DNA of 13,420 nt from assembly GCA_001942045.1 (NCBI GenBank), contig MSTD01000031.1, positions 60,810-74,229 of the forward strand. The letters run 5' to 3'. The notes under the pieces are model-generated. The model searched no databases, was not told where the DNA came from, and was given only the letters and a program-made list of their open reading frames with translations. The position numbers and the translations under genes are program-made. This DNA comes from Mycolicibacterium porcinum. GTDB lineage: Bacteria; Actinomycetota; Actinomycetes; Mycobacteriales; Mycobacteriaceae. This document shows, one piece after another, positions 1 through 7,261 of this stretch. Each line of letters starts with the position of its first letter. Position 1 is the first letter of the stretch.

Positions 1-547
1 GTCCGCGCCGCTGATCGAGCGGCTGCGCCAGATGATGAACGAATCCGACAATGTGATGGCCGAGTCGATCGCCCGCGAGGTCGCCGCCCAGCTGCACCGG
101 CCGCAGAGTTTCGACGGTGGTGTCGACGCGGTGCTGAGCCAGCTCGAGGGCGTCGGCATCGACATGTCGGCGGCCAAGCTGGTCGATTCCAGCGGTCTGT
201 CGACCGAAGACCGGTTGACCGCCCGGATTCTCGACGAGGTGGTCAACATCGCGGCGGGCAACACCGAACCGGCCATGCGGCCGCTGGTGGATCTGCTGCC
301 CATCGCCGGCGGCAGCGGCACGCTGTCCAATCGCTACCTCGACACCGACGCCGGGCGTGACGCCGCGGGCTGGCTGCGGGCCAAGACCGGGTCGTTGACC
401 GGCACCAACGCCCTGGCCGGCATCGTCACCGATGACAGCGGCCGGGTGCTGACGTTCGCGCTGATCTCAAACAACGCCGGGCCCACCGGGCGCACCGCGA
501 TCGACGAGCTGGCCGCGGTGCTGCGGTCGTGCGGGTGTGGCACGTGA
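1..547 (+). CDS. dacB: D-alanyl-D-alanine carboxypeptidase/endopeptidase (PBP4 family), 3' part
   Basis: This is the C-terminal part of a class C penicillin-binding protein (PBP4/DacB, peptidase S13). These exported serine enzymes remove the terminal D-Ala or cut cross-links in peptidoglycan. The reading frame is open from base 2, so the start, the signal peptide and the catalytic SxxK motif lie outside the window. The second active-site motif, SDN, is at 44-52. The third, KTG, is at 383-391 in the context AKTGSLTG. A family-typical DSSGLS segment lies between them. The stop is TGA at 545-547. The gene order before tilS matches M. tuberculosis Rv3627c-Rv3625c as I remember it. The stop overlaps a possible GTG start of the next gene, which suggests translational coupling. 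The family call is firm. Whether it acts mainly as carboxypeptidase or endopeptidase cannot be told from this fragment. Confidence 0.93.
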   Translation, partial: SAPLIERLRQMMNESDNVMAESIAREVAAQLHRPQSFDGGVDAVLSQLEGVGIDMSAAKLVDSSGLSTEDRLTARILDEVVNIAAGNTEPAMRPLVDLLPIAGGSGTLSNRYLDTDAGRDAAGWLRAKTGSLTGTNALAGIVTDDSGRVLTFALISNNAGPTGRTAIDELAAVLRSCGCGT

Positions 548-1611
548 ACGATCGGGTCACCATGACCGCGGGCCGCGCGGTCGACTGGGATTTCGCCGCG
601 ACGGTCGGGGCGAAGCTGGCCCGGCCGGCCCCGGCGGCCAGTGATTACACCCGCACCCAGGTGATCGAGCAGCTCTCGGAGAGTTCGAAGGCGGCCGAGC
701 TTCCGGTGCGTGAGGTGACGGGCCTGATCGAGGGCGCCGAGGTGCCCGAGGCCCGCGTGGTGGACCGTCCCGCCTGGATCCGGGCGGCCACCCGGTCGAT
801 GCGGGTGATGACCACCGGCGTTGCGCCGGGCGACGAAAGTGATACGCACAAGCCGGGTTTCATCACCGGGAGGGTGACCGGGGCGCAGACCGGCGCGGTG
901 CTGGCGTTCATTTCTTCGGGCATTCTCGGTCAGTACGATCCGTTCGGTCCCGACGGCGGCGAGCTGCTGCTGGTGTATCCGAATGTCATCGCGGTGGAGC
1001 GCCAATTACGGGTTTCCCCAGCCGATTTCCGGCTGTGGGTGTGCCTGCACGAGGTCACTCACCGGGTGCAGTTCCGGGCCAATCCCTGGCTGGCCGACCA
1101 CATGTCGCAGTCGCTGGCGGTGCTCACCCAAGACGCCGGCGAGGACGTCACCGAGGTGGTGGGACGGCTCGCGCAGTTCGTCCGCAGTCAGCGCAACGGA
1201 TCGGCGCCGGACCCGAACTCGAGCGGAGTGCTCGGGCTGATGCGCGCCGTGCAGGCCGAGCCGCAGCGCCGCGCCCTCGATCAGTTGTTGGTGCTGGGCA
1301 CGCTGCTGGAAGGGCACGCCGATCACGTGATGGATGCCGTCGGCCCGGCGGTGGTGCCCACGGTCTCGACCATCCGGCGTCGGTTCGACGAGCGCAGGCA
1401 GCGCAAGCAGCCGCCGCTGCAGCGGGTGGTCCGCGCACTGCTGGGTTTCGACGCCAAGATCAGCCAATACACCCGGGGCAAGGCGTTCGTCGACCACGTG
1501 GTCACCACGGTCGGGATGGCCGGCTTCAACACGATCTGGACCGGCCCCGACACCCTGCCGCAACCCGACGAGATCGACGAACCGCAACGATGGATCGAAC
1601 GGGTGCTGTAG
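544..1611 (+). CDS. Zinc-dependent metalloprotease-like protein (Zincin_2/DUF2342 family)
   Basis: This 355-aa protein resembles the actinobacterial Zincin_2 (DUF2342) family and M. tuberculosis Rv3626c. Some family members are described as associated with coenzyme F420 biosynthesis, but no F420 gene is nearby here. The zinc-protease signature HEVTH is at 1048-1062 (residues 169-173), followed by RVQF. A second conserved-looking segment, EGHADHVMD, at 1309-1335 could supply the third metal ligand by inference. There is no signal peptide or membrane segment, so the protein is probably cytoplasmic. Substrate and biological role are unknown. The start is uncertain. GTG at 544 overlaps the dacB stop by 4 nt and suits coupled translation. 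ATG at 562 gives 349 residues and begins just before the AVDWDFAATVG segment. GTG at 529 is also open. None has a strong ribosome-binding site. The 3' end overlaps tilS by 22 nt. Confidence 0.87.
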   Translation: MNDRVTMTAGRAVDWDFAATVGAKLARPAPAASDYTRTQVIEQLSESSKAAELPVREVTGLIEGAEVPEARVVDRPAWIRAATRSMRVMTTGVAPGDESDTHKPGFITGRVTGAQTGAVLAFISSGILGQYDPFGPDGGELLLVYPNVIAVERQLRVSPADFRLWVCLHEVTHRVQFRANPWLADHMSQSLAVLTQDAGEDVTEVVGRLAQFVRSQRNGSAPDPNSSGVLGLMRAVQAEPQRRALDQLLVLGTLLEGHADHVMDAVGPAVVPTVSTIRRRFDERRQRKQPPLQRVVRALLGFDAKISQYTRGKAFVDHVVTTVGMAGFNTIWTGPDTLPQPDEIDEPQRWIERVL

Positions 1612-2549
1612 CCGCGCTGCGGCAGGCGGTCGAGGCCTCGGCCCGGGGCGTTGAAGGTTCGACGTGGTGCGTGGCCCTGTCGGGCGGCCCGGACTCCCTG
1701 GCACTGACCGCCGTCGCGGCCGGCCTGCGGCCCACGACCGCGCTGATCGTCGACCATCGGCTGCAGGCCGGGTCGGACACCGTCGCCGACGCCGCGCGCC
1801 GGCAGGCGATTTCTCTGGGATGTGTTGCGGCACAGGTTCTTTCGGTTGACGTCGGCCGTGCCGGCGGGCCGGAGGCCGCGGCGCGTCAGGCGCGCTACGC
1901 CGCACTCGACGGGGCCCGCGACGGCGCGTCGGTCCTGCTCGGTCACACGCTCGACGATCAGGCCGAGACCGTGCTGCTCGGGCTGGGCCGTGGATCGGGT
2001 GCCCGCTCGATCGCCGGGATGCGCCCCCATGATCCGCCGTGGCACCGGCCGCTGCTGGCGGTGCGTCGCACCCTGACGCACGCCGCCTGCGACGAACTCG
2101 GTCTCACGCCGTGGCAGGACCCGCACAATGCCGAGCCCCGGTTCACCCGGGTGCGGCTGCGCCACGAGGTGCTGCCGCTGCTGGAGGACGTACTGGGCGG
2201 CGGGGTGGCCGAGGCCCTGGCCCGCACCGCCACCGCGTTGCGCGAGGACACCGAGACGCTCGACGCGCTCGCCGCCGACGCGTTGGCCGGAGTACGCACC
2301 GAGTCCGGCGGTCTGGACGCCGGCCGGTTGGCCCCGTTGCCCGACGCGCTGCGGCGCCGGGTGATCCGGGCCTGGTTGCTGGACGGCGGCGCATGTGATC
2401 TGACCGACATCCAGATCCGCGGGGTCGACCGGCTCGTGACGGCCTGGCGCGGGCAGGGCGGTGTGGCCGTCGGGTCCGGGCTGCGCAAACAGCGGTTGTT
2501 CGCGGCGCGGCGCCGCGGCGTGCTCGTGATGCACACCGAACCCGTCTAG
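1590..2549 (+). CDS. tilS: tRNA(Ile)-lysidine synthetase TilS
   Basis: TilS uses ATP and lysine to convert C34 of the CAU-anticodon tRNA-Ile to lysidine. This switches its codon from AUG to AUA and its charging from Met to Ile, and the gene is normally essential. The 319-aa product carries the PP-loop ATP-binding motif SGGPDS at residues 31-36 (1680-1697). It also has the TilS signature GHTLDDQAET at residues 118-127 and the downstream segment WQDPHNAEPRFTRVRLRHE, near residues 175-193, which fits the family's tRNA-recognition region. A helical middle domain follows. The long C-terminal domain of E. coli TilS is absent, as expected for short actinobacterial forms (M. tuberculosis MesJ/Rv3625c is of similar length). 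ATG 1590 is the first sensible start. The frame stays open further upstream, but that part is a shadow of the metalloprotease gene. Overlap with the preceding gene implies cotranscription. Confidence 0.94.
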   Translation: MDRTGAVAALRQAVEASARGVEGSTWCVALSGGPDSLALTAVAAGLRPTTALIVDHRLQAGSDTVADAARRQAISLGCVAAQVLSVDVGRAGGPEAAARQARYAALDGARDGASVLLGHTLDDQAETVLLGLGRGSGARSIAGMRPHDPPWHRPLLAVRRTLTHAACDELGLTPWQDPHNAEPRFTRVRLRHEVLPLLEDVLGGGVAEALARTATALREDTETLDALAADALAGVRTESGGLDAGRLAPLPDALRRRVIRAWLLDGGACDLTDIQIRGVDRLVTAWRGQGGVAVGSGLRKQRLFAARRRGVLVMHTEPV

Positions 2550-2594
2550 CGATCCGCGTTGGAAAGCGACCCACTCACATGGCACGCTGTTCGG

Positions 2595-3173
2595 GTGGCT
2601 GTCGACTCTGCCGAGCTGTACGCGGGAGACATCAAATCGGTGCTGTTGTCCGAGGAGCAGATCCGGACCCGCACCGTTGAACTCGCCGAGATGATCGCCG
2701 AGCAGTACCGAGACAACCTGGGTAACGACGACCTGCTGTTGGTCACCGTGCTCAAGGGCGCGGTCATGTTCGTCACCGATCTGGCCCGGACCATCCCGCT
2801 GCCCACGCAGTTGGAGTTCATGGCGGTCAGCTCGTACGGCTCGTCCACCTCGTCCTCGGGTGTGGTGCGCATCCTCAAAGACCTCGACCGCGACATCAAC
2901 GACCGCGACGTGTTGATCGTCGAGGACATCATCGACTCCGGGCTCACCCTGTCGTGGTTGCTGCGCAACCTGGCCACCCGCCACCCCCGATCGCTGCGGG
3001 TCTGCACGCTGCTGCGCAAGCCCGAAGCCGTCAAGACCGAACTCGACGTCGCCTACGTGGGTTTCGACATCCCCAACGAGTTCGTCGTCGGGTACGGCCT
3101 GGACTTCGCCGAGCGCTACCGCGACCTGCCCTACATCGGCACCCTCGAACCAAAGGTGTACTCAGCCACCTGA
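2595..3173 (+). CDS. hpt: Hypoxanthine(-guanine) phosphoribosyltransferase
   Basis: This cytoplasmic purine-salvage enzyme transfers the phosphoribosyl group of PRPP to hypoxanthine or guanine, giving IMP or GMP. The 192-aa product has the PRPP-binding motif [10 protein letters not shown] at residues 109-118 (2919-2948). It also has the LKGA loop at 53-56 and the flexible loop [11 protein letters not shown] at 79-89. The C-terminal part, with [17 protein letters not shown], matches mycobacterial Hpt (Rv3624c) closely. The chosen start is GTG 2595, which gives [18 protein letters not shown] 2559 would add 12 residues that do not look conserved. Neither has a clear Shine-Dalgarno sequence. The gene begins 45 nt after tilS. 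The tilS-hpt pairing is conserved in many bacteria. In Bacillus and Listeria the TilS/HprT products have been linked to control of the ftsH gene next to them, but here ftsH lies 4.1 kb away. Confidence 0.95.
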   Translation: MAVDSAELYAGDIKSVLLSEEQIRTRTVELAEMIAEQYRDNLGNDDLLLVTVLKGAVMFVTDLARTIPLPTQLEFMAVSSYGSSTSSSGVVRILKDLDRDINDRDVLIVEDIIDSGLTLSWLLRNLATRHPRSLRVCTLLRKPEAVKTELDVAYVGFDIPNEFVVGYGLDFAERYRDLPYIGTLEPKVYSAT

Positions 3174-3191
3174 TCGGCGCAGAATTCGGGG

Positions 3192-5408
3192 ATGAGCACA
3201 GCCCTTCGGATCTGCCCGTTCTGCGAGGCCACCTGCGGCCTGACCCTGACCATCTCGGACGGGCAGGTGACCGCTGCCCGCGGTGACCGCGACGACGTGT
3301 TCAGCGCGGGATTCATCTGTCCGAAGGGCGCCAGCTTCGCCGAACTCGACAACGACCCCGACCGGCTGACACAGCCGCTGGTCCGGCGCGACGGTGTGCT
3401 GACCGAAGCCACCTGGGATGAGGCGTACGCCGTCGTCACCGAGCGCCTCGGCGCGGTGATCGGCGAGCATGGTGGCGCCTCGGTCGGCGTCTATCTCGGC
3501 AACCCGAACGCGCACACCATCGCCGGCAGCCTGTACGCGCCGCTGATCATCCGGGGTCTGGGCACCCGGCAGGTGTTCAGCGCAAGCACGCTGGATCAGA
3601 TGCCCAAGCACGTCGCACTGGGCCTGATGTTCGGCAGCCCGGTCGCCTTCACCGTGCCCGACCTGGACCGCACCGACTATCTGGTGATCATCGGTGCGAA
3701 CCCGATGGTGTCCAACGGCAGCCTGGCCACCGCCGCCGATTTCCCGGGCAAGCTGCGAGCCTTGCGCAAGCGCGGCGGCACGCTCGTCGTCATAGACCCG
3801 GCCCGCACCCAGACGGCCAAACTCGCCGACCGGCATCTCGCGCCGCGGCCGGGCACTGACGCGGCGCTGCTGTTCGCAATCGTGCACGTGCTGTTCGACG
3901 AGGGCCTGGCCGATGTGGGCGAACTTGCCGAGCACGTCACCGGCATCGAGCAGGTTCGCGCGCTGGCCGACGAATTCTCACCCGAGGCCGTCGAGCAGGC
4001 CTGCGGCGTGACCGCCGCCGAGATCCGGGCACTGGCCCGCGAACTCGCGGCGGCCCCGACGGCGGCCGTCTACGGCCGGATCGGTACCTCCACGGTCGAG
4101 TTCGGCACCATCGGCAGCTGGCTCGTCGACGTGATCAACATCCTCACCGGCAATTTCGACCGTCCCGGCGGAGCGATGTTCGCGCTCGGCGCGACGGCCC
4201 CCGCGCCGCGCCCGCCGAAACCGGGACGCGGCTTCAAGACCGGGCGGTGGGCCAGCCGGGTCTCGGGCTACCCCGAGGCGCTCTCCGAACTGCCCGCCGC
4301 CGCGCTCGCTGAGGAGATCGACACCGCGGGAGAGGGCCAGATCAAGGCGATGATCACGATCGCGGGCAACCCGGTGCTCTCGGCGCCGGACGGCGACCGC
4401 CTCGACAAGGCGCTCGACAGCGTCGATTTCATGCTGAGCGTCGATCCCTACCTGAACGAGACCACCCGGCATGCCGACGTCATCCTGCCGCCGCCGCCAC
4501 CGTCGCGCAGTGCGCACTTCGACGTCGCGCTGAACAACCTCGCGGTCCGCAACAACGTGCGGTACTCGTCGCCGGCCCTGCCGCTGGACGGTCGGCCCGA
4601 CGAGCCCGAAATCCTGTCCCGGCTGGCCCTGATCCTCTACGGGGTCGGGGCCGCCGGGGATCCGGCGCTCGTCGACGCGCAGGTGATCGCGACGACGCTG
4701 GCGAAGGAGACCGCCGATCCGCATTCGCCGGTGGCGGGGCGGGACATCGACGAGCTCACCGCGATGCTGTATCCGGGTCCCGGCTATGAACGACGCCTCG
4801 ACATGATGCTGCGGCTCGGACCCTACGGCGACGCGTTCGGCGCCAAGCCCGACGGGCTGACCCTGGAGCGGCTGAAGGCAAACCCGCATGGCATCGACCT
4901 CGGGCCACTGCGGTCGCGGATCCCCGAGATTCTCCGAACCCCAAGTGGGCGAATCGAACTCGCGCCGGAGCCGATCGTCGCGGACGTGGCGCGGCTGCGC
5001 GACGCGCTGGGCCGCACGGCCGGCGGGTTCCTGTTGATCGGCCGGCGCCATCTGCGGTCCAACAACAGCTGGATGCACAACCTCCCGGCGCTGTCGGGTG
5101 GCTCCAACCGGTGCACGCTGCAGATCCATCCCGACGACGCGGCCGATCTGGGGCTCACCGACATCGCGGTGATCAAGGGGCCCGGCGGTGAGCTGGTGGC
5201 ACCCGTCGAGGTGGATGACGGCATGCGCCGTGGCGTGGTCTCGCTACCCCACGGCTGGGGTCACGACCGCGGCGGCACAGGTCAGCAACTCGCGGCCAGC
5301 CATCCCGGCGCGAACGTCAACCAGCTCAACGACGGAACGCATCTGGATCCGTTGTCGGGTACCGCGGTGCTCAACGGAATTCCCGTCGACATCGCGCCCG
5401 CGGGCTGA
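3192..5408 (+). CDS. Molybdopterin (bis-MGD) oxidoreductase, orphan catalytic subunit
   Basis: This 738-aa protein has the layout of the DMSO reductase/formate dehydrogenase superfamily. An N-terminal [4Fe-4S] motif uses C8, C11, C15 and C43. Cofactor-binding segments include IIGANPMVSNG (166-176), VVIDPARTQTAKLADRH (199-215), TGNFDRPGG (319-327) and NPVLS (393-397). A C-terminal molydopterin-dinucleotide-binding domain spans roughly residues 612-735. There is no Tat or Sec signal, so a cytoplasmic enzyme is likely. The substrate is unknown. No electron-transfer subunit, cofactor gene or maturation chaperone is encoded nearby. At the place where formate dehydrogenases carry Cys or selenocysteine, the sequence reads DQMPKHVALGLMFGS (135-149) with no Cys, Sec, Ser or Asp in the aligned positions. 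A PPPPP run sits at 433-437. ATG 3192 is 18 nt after hpt, with GGGG just upstream. CAGAAT at 3180-3185 could instead be a weak -10 for a leaderless start. Confidence 0.9.
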   Translation: MSTALRICPFCEATCGLTLTISDGQVTAARGDRDDVFSAGFICPKGASFAELDNDPDRLTQPLVRRDGVLTEATWDEAYAVVTERLGAVIGEHGGASVGVYLGNPNAHTIAGSLYAPLIIRGLGTRQVFSASTLDQMPKHVALGLMFGSPVAFTVPDLDRTDYLVIIGANPMVSNGSLATAADFPGKLRALRKRGGTLVVIDPARTQTAKLADRHLAPRPGTDAALLFAIVHVLFDEGLADVGELAEHVTGIEQVRALADEFSPEAVEQACGVTAAEIRALARELAAAPTAAVYGRIGTSTVEFGTIGSWLVDVINILTGNFDRPGGAMFALGATAPAPRPPKPGRGFKTGRWASRVSGYPEALSELPAAALAEEIDTAGEGQIKAMITIAGNPVLSAPDGDRLDKALDSVDFMLSVDPYLNETTRHADVILPPPPPSRSAHFDVALNNLAVRNNVRYSSPALPLDGRPDEPEILSRLALILYGVGAAGDPALVDAQVIATTLAKETADPHSPVAGRDIDELTAMLYPGPGYERRLDMMLRLGPYGDAFGAKPDGLTLERLKANPHGIDLGPLRSRIPEILRTPSGRIELAPEPIVADVARLRDALGRTAGGFLLIGRRHLRSNNSWMHNLPALSGGSNRCTLQIHPDDAADLGLTDIAVIKGPGGELVAPVEVDDGMRRGVVSLPHGWGHDRGGTGQQLAASHPGANVNQLNDGTHLDPLSGTAVLNGIPVDIAPAG

Positions 5409-5417
5409 ACCTTTGGA

Positions 5418-5478
5418 GTTGACTTTGAACTGACGCCGCACTTTTGCGGGTAGCGGTGTGCGTGGTGTCAAAGTCAAC
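5418..5478. terminator. Probable bidirectional terminator: 11-bp inverted repeat around a small hairpin
   Basis: The 75-nt gap between the convergent oxidoreductase and lpqG genes holds a perfect 11-bp inverted repeat. GTTGACTTTGA at 5418-5428 pairs with TCAAAGTCAAC at 5468-5478. Inside the 39-nt spacer is a second perfect stem, CCGCA (5436-5440) with TGCGG (5445-5449), closed by the 4-nt loop CTTT. The arms are noticeably richer in A and T than the surroundings. The position just past both stop codons suggests termination in both directions. No T-tract follows either arm, so it would not be a classical intrinsic terminator. A protein-binding site or a dispersed repeat is possible. The structure is seen directly and its function is inferred. 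Confidence 0.45.
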
Positions 5479-5483
5479 GTCGG

Positions 5484-6209
5484 TCAGGTCAGCTCCCAGA
5501 CCACCGTCACCGAGAAGTCCACCGTCTGCTGACCGGGTTCCAGCGGCACGGCCTGCATCGCCGCCCGCGGCATCGGGGTGGGCGTGGGCGGCGTCGAGCC
5601 GCCGGACTGCTCGGATATCGAGATCACCTTGCCCAGTTGCAGTCCCGACAAGCCGGCGTATTGCTCGGCGCGGTTCTTGGCGTCGTCGAAAGCTCGCGCC
5701 CGGGCGTCCCGCACCAGATCCGAATCGTCCTCGATCGAGTAGTCGACCGAGTTGATCCGGGTGGCATCGCCGCCGGTGCTCGCGATCAGGGCCAGGGTCT
5801 GTGACGCCTTGGCGGTGTCGCGGATCTTGACCTTGATCGCATTGCTGGCCCGGTAACCCGTGATCGTGTTGTCGGTGAACTGCGGTTGCACGCTCACCTG
5901 CGTGGTGCTGATGTCCTTGCGGTCGACGCCTGATCCGACGAGCGCATCGATCACGGCCTGCTGACGCTGGCTGGACTGGTTGAGCGCACCCGAGACGTCG
6001 GGGGCGGTGAACTCCATCGCCACATCGGCGGTCAGGGTGTCCGGTACGCCCTGGACATGGCCTGATCCGACGACGGTCACCTGCCGGGCGCCGTCCGGTG
6101 CGCCCGCGGTCGGTCCTGACGTCGCATCACACGCGCTTGCGCTGACGGCGACCAAGCCCGCGGCAGCAACCCCGAGGACCCGCAACTTCGTATTCCCGGC
6201 GATCGGCAT
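5484..6209 (-). CDS. lpqG: SIMPL (DUF541) domain lipoprotein LpqG
   Basis: This 241-aa exported lipoprotein strongly resembles M. tuberculosis LpqG (Rv3623) as I recall it, including the segments VQGVPDTL, ITGYRASN and VPLEPGQQTV and the end VVWELT. The N-terminus has a short basic region, a hydrophobic stretch (about 11-26) and a lipobox ending ASAC with the lipidated Cys at 27. The mature protein would be anchored to the outer face of the cytoplasmic membrane. The SIMPL domain covers roughly residues 43-240. Its molecular function is not established; related proteins such as brucellar BP26 are periplasmic. A short Pro/Thr insert (PPTPTPMP) sits near residues 210-217. ATG 6209 is 20 nt after the ephA stop, so the two may be cotranscribed. 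A -10-like TAGGGT six bases before the ATG suggests an additional, possibly leaderless, transcript. In H37Rv this gene is next to hpt; here the oxidoreductase separates them. Confidence 0.9.
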   Translation of the reverse strand: MPIAGNTKLRVLGVAAAGLVAVSASACDATSGPTAGAPDGARQVTVVGSGHVQGVPDTLTADVAMEFTAPDVSGALNQSSQRQQAVIDALVGSGVDRKDISTTQVSVQPQFTDNTITGYRASNAIKVKIRDTAKASQTLALIASTGGDATRINSVDYSIEDDSDLVRDARARAFDDAKNRAEQYAGLSGLQLGKVISISEQSGGSTPPTPTPMPRAAMQAVPLEPGQQTVDFSVTVVWELT

Positions 6210-6215
6210 GCCCGA

Positions 6216-6221
6216 ACCCTA
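6216..6221 (-). promoter_or_regulatory. Candidate -10 box for a leaderless lpqG transcript
   Basis: Read on the minus strand, the sequence is TAGGGT, then six bases (TCGGGC), then the lpqG ATG. TAGGGT fits the mycobacterial TANNNT -10 pattern, and the spacing would place the transcript start on or next to the A of the start codon. Further upstream, within the end of ephA, TGGAGA lies 16 nt from the -10 and matches TTGACA at four of six positions. The AGGG inside the box could instead act as a short Shine-Dalgarno sequence 7 nt from the ATG, so the two readings compete. Confidence 0.45.
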
Positions 6222-6229
6222 CCGGGACG

Positions 6230-7150
6230 TCAGAGCGTCTCCAGGAACTCCAGCAGCACGGTGTTGACCTCGTCGGGCCGTTCTTGCTGCAGCCAATGCC
6301 CGGCGCCGTCGATCAGCACCTCGCGGTAGTCCCCGGTGACCACGTGGTGCACCCGGTCGCGCGGGGTGAAGCCGAGCACCGGGTCGGCGGTGCCGGCCAG
6401 GAACAGCACTGGCGCCGTGATGGTCGGCGCCGGAGTGTTCTCCGTCAGTTCCCAGTTGCGGTCGAAGTTGCGGTACCAGTTCAGCGGCCCGGTGAAGCCG
6501 GTCTCGCCGAACGCCTCGACGTAATGCTCGAATTCGTCGGCGCTGATCCAATCCGGCAGCGGCGGTACCGGTCGTCCGGTCAATTCCTCGGGTGGCGCGC
6601 TGACTCCTTCCATCGTGACCATGCGCCGCATCGACTCCCGGACATCGGCGCCCAGTGCGGCGTCGGCCACACCGGGTTCCTGGAAATACAGGATGTAGAA
6701 GAAGTTGTCGCCGACGATGCGGCGCCAGATCTGCGTCGGCGGTCCGGACGCCCGAGGCACCGGCGGCACACTCAGCGCCGTCACGGCGCTGACGCGCTCG
6801 GGGAAGAACAACGGAAAGTTGGTCGCGACGGGCGAGCCCCAGTCGTGGCCGATGAGTATGGCGCGCTCGGCGCCGACATCATCGAGCAGTCCGGTGATGT
6901 CGGCCGTCAACTCCACGATGTTGTAGGCATCGATACCGTCGGGCCGCGACGAGCCGCCGTATCCGCGCTGGTCAGGGGCCAGTACGTGATAACCGGCGGC
7001 CGCGAGCACGGGGATCTGGTGACGCCACGAATAGGCCAGTTCGGGAAATCCGTGGGTCAGCACCACCACCGGATTTCCGGGCTCTCCGGCTTCGAGCACC
7101 TTCAACGTCACGCCATTGGTTTGGACGAACCGTTCAGTCGGTGTGAGCAC
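6230..7150 (-). CDS. ephA: Epoxide hydrolase EphA (alpha/beta hydrolase fold)
   Basis: This is a soluble alpha/beta-hydrolase that opens epoxides to diols through an Asp-ester intermediate. It aligns well with M. tuberculosis EphA (Rv3617) and with mammalian soluble epoxide hydrolase. Numbering from GTG 7150 (306 aa), the oxyanion-hole motif HGFP is at 33-36 and the nucleophile D103 is in GHDWG. The lid tyrosines are Y152 (FFYILYFQEPG) and Y226 (NWYRNFDRNW). The acid D256 is in GTADPVL and the base H285 in GAGHWLQQE. All five catalytic residues are present, so the enzyme should be active, although its natural substrate is unknown. GTG 7150 is preceded by GGTGAG and gives three residues before PTER, as in H37Rv EphA. 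TTG 7162, with GAAGGG upstream, would add four residues. It is transcribed divergently from ftsH and leads into lpqG 20 nt downstream. Confidence 0.92.
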   Translation of the reverse strand: MLTPTERFVQTNGVTLKVLEAGEPGNPVVVLTHGFPELAYSWRHQIPVLAAAGYHVLAPDQRGYGGSSRPDGIDAYNIVELTADITGLLDDVGAERAILIGHDWGSPVATNFPLFFPERVSAVTALSVPPVPRASGPPTQIWRRIVGDNFFYILYFQEPGVADAALGADVRESMRRMVTMEGVSAPPEELTGRPVPPLPDWISADEFEHYVEAFGETGFTGPLNWYRNFDRNWELTENTPAPTITAPVLFLAGTADPVLGFTPRDRVHHVVTGDYREVLIDGAGHWLQQERPDEVNTVLLEFLETL

Positions 7151-7153
7151 GAT

Positions 7154-7159
7154 CTCACC
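7154..7159 (-). promoter_or_regulatory. Ribosome-binding site favouring the GTG 7150 start of ephA
   Basis: On the minus strand GGTGAG ends three bases before GTG 7150. It matches the GGTGA part of the anti-Shine-Dalgarno complement, which places its GG about 7 nt from the start codon. A rival signal, GAAGGG (7170-7175), lies 7 nt before TTG 7162. The choice between the two starts therefore rests on codon preference and on resemblance to the H37Rv N-terminus. Confidence 0.5.
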
Positions 7160-7222
7160 CAAGCACAGGCCCTTCGGCGCCGGTCAGATACCGTCGGGAA
7201 CTGCCGGACGTTGGTCTAGCGG

Positions 7223-7228
7223 TAGCCT
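7223..7228 (+). promoter_or_regulatory. Candidate -10 element upstream of ftsH
   Basis: TAGCCT at 7223-7228 fits the TANNNT -10 pattern and lies in the 134-nt divergent gap between ephA and ftsH. It would give a 5' leader of about 50 nt. I see no convincing -35 hexamer at the usual distance. TACCGT at 7189-7194 is a second, equally weak candidate. The gap must hold the promoters of both genes. No ECF sigma-factor (GGAAC/GTT) pair with proper spacing was found. Confidence 0.3.
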
Positions 7229-7261
7229 TGAATGTCTCAACTGCGCACGTTGGAAGGACCG

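Noticed and set aside
1035..1589. Upstream extension of the tilS frame by 185 codons
   Set aside because: The extension overlaps the metalloprotease gene, is Arg/Ala/Gly-rich and precedes the normal TilS N-terminus. ATG 1590 gives the usual length.
1323..2984. A 553-codon minus-strand frame across the metalloprotease, tilS and hpt genes
   Set aside because: It is antisense to three well-supported genes and its translation is low-complexity Gly/Arg/Gln/His-rich sequence without motifs.
3600..3620. Selenocysteine (in-frame TGA) at the molybdenum site of the oxidoreductase
   Set aside because: The codons at this place are AAG CAC GTC GCA CTG, and no TGA occurs in frame.
3978..5129. A 383-codon minus-strand frame inside the oxidoreductase gene
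   Set aside because: It is fully antisense to a gene with clear cofactor motifs, and its composition is typical of shadow frames in GC-rich DNA.
7211..7228. tRNA-like A-box resemblance (GGTCTAGCGGTAGCC) upstream of ftsH
   Set aside because: No acceptor stem, anticodon arm or TTC-like T-loop follows at tRNA spacing. The stretch is better read as promoter sequence.
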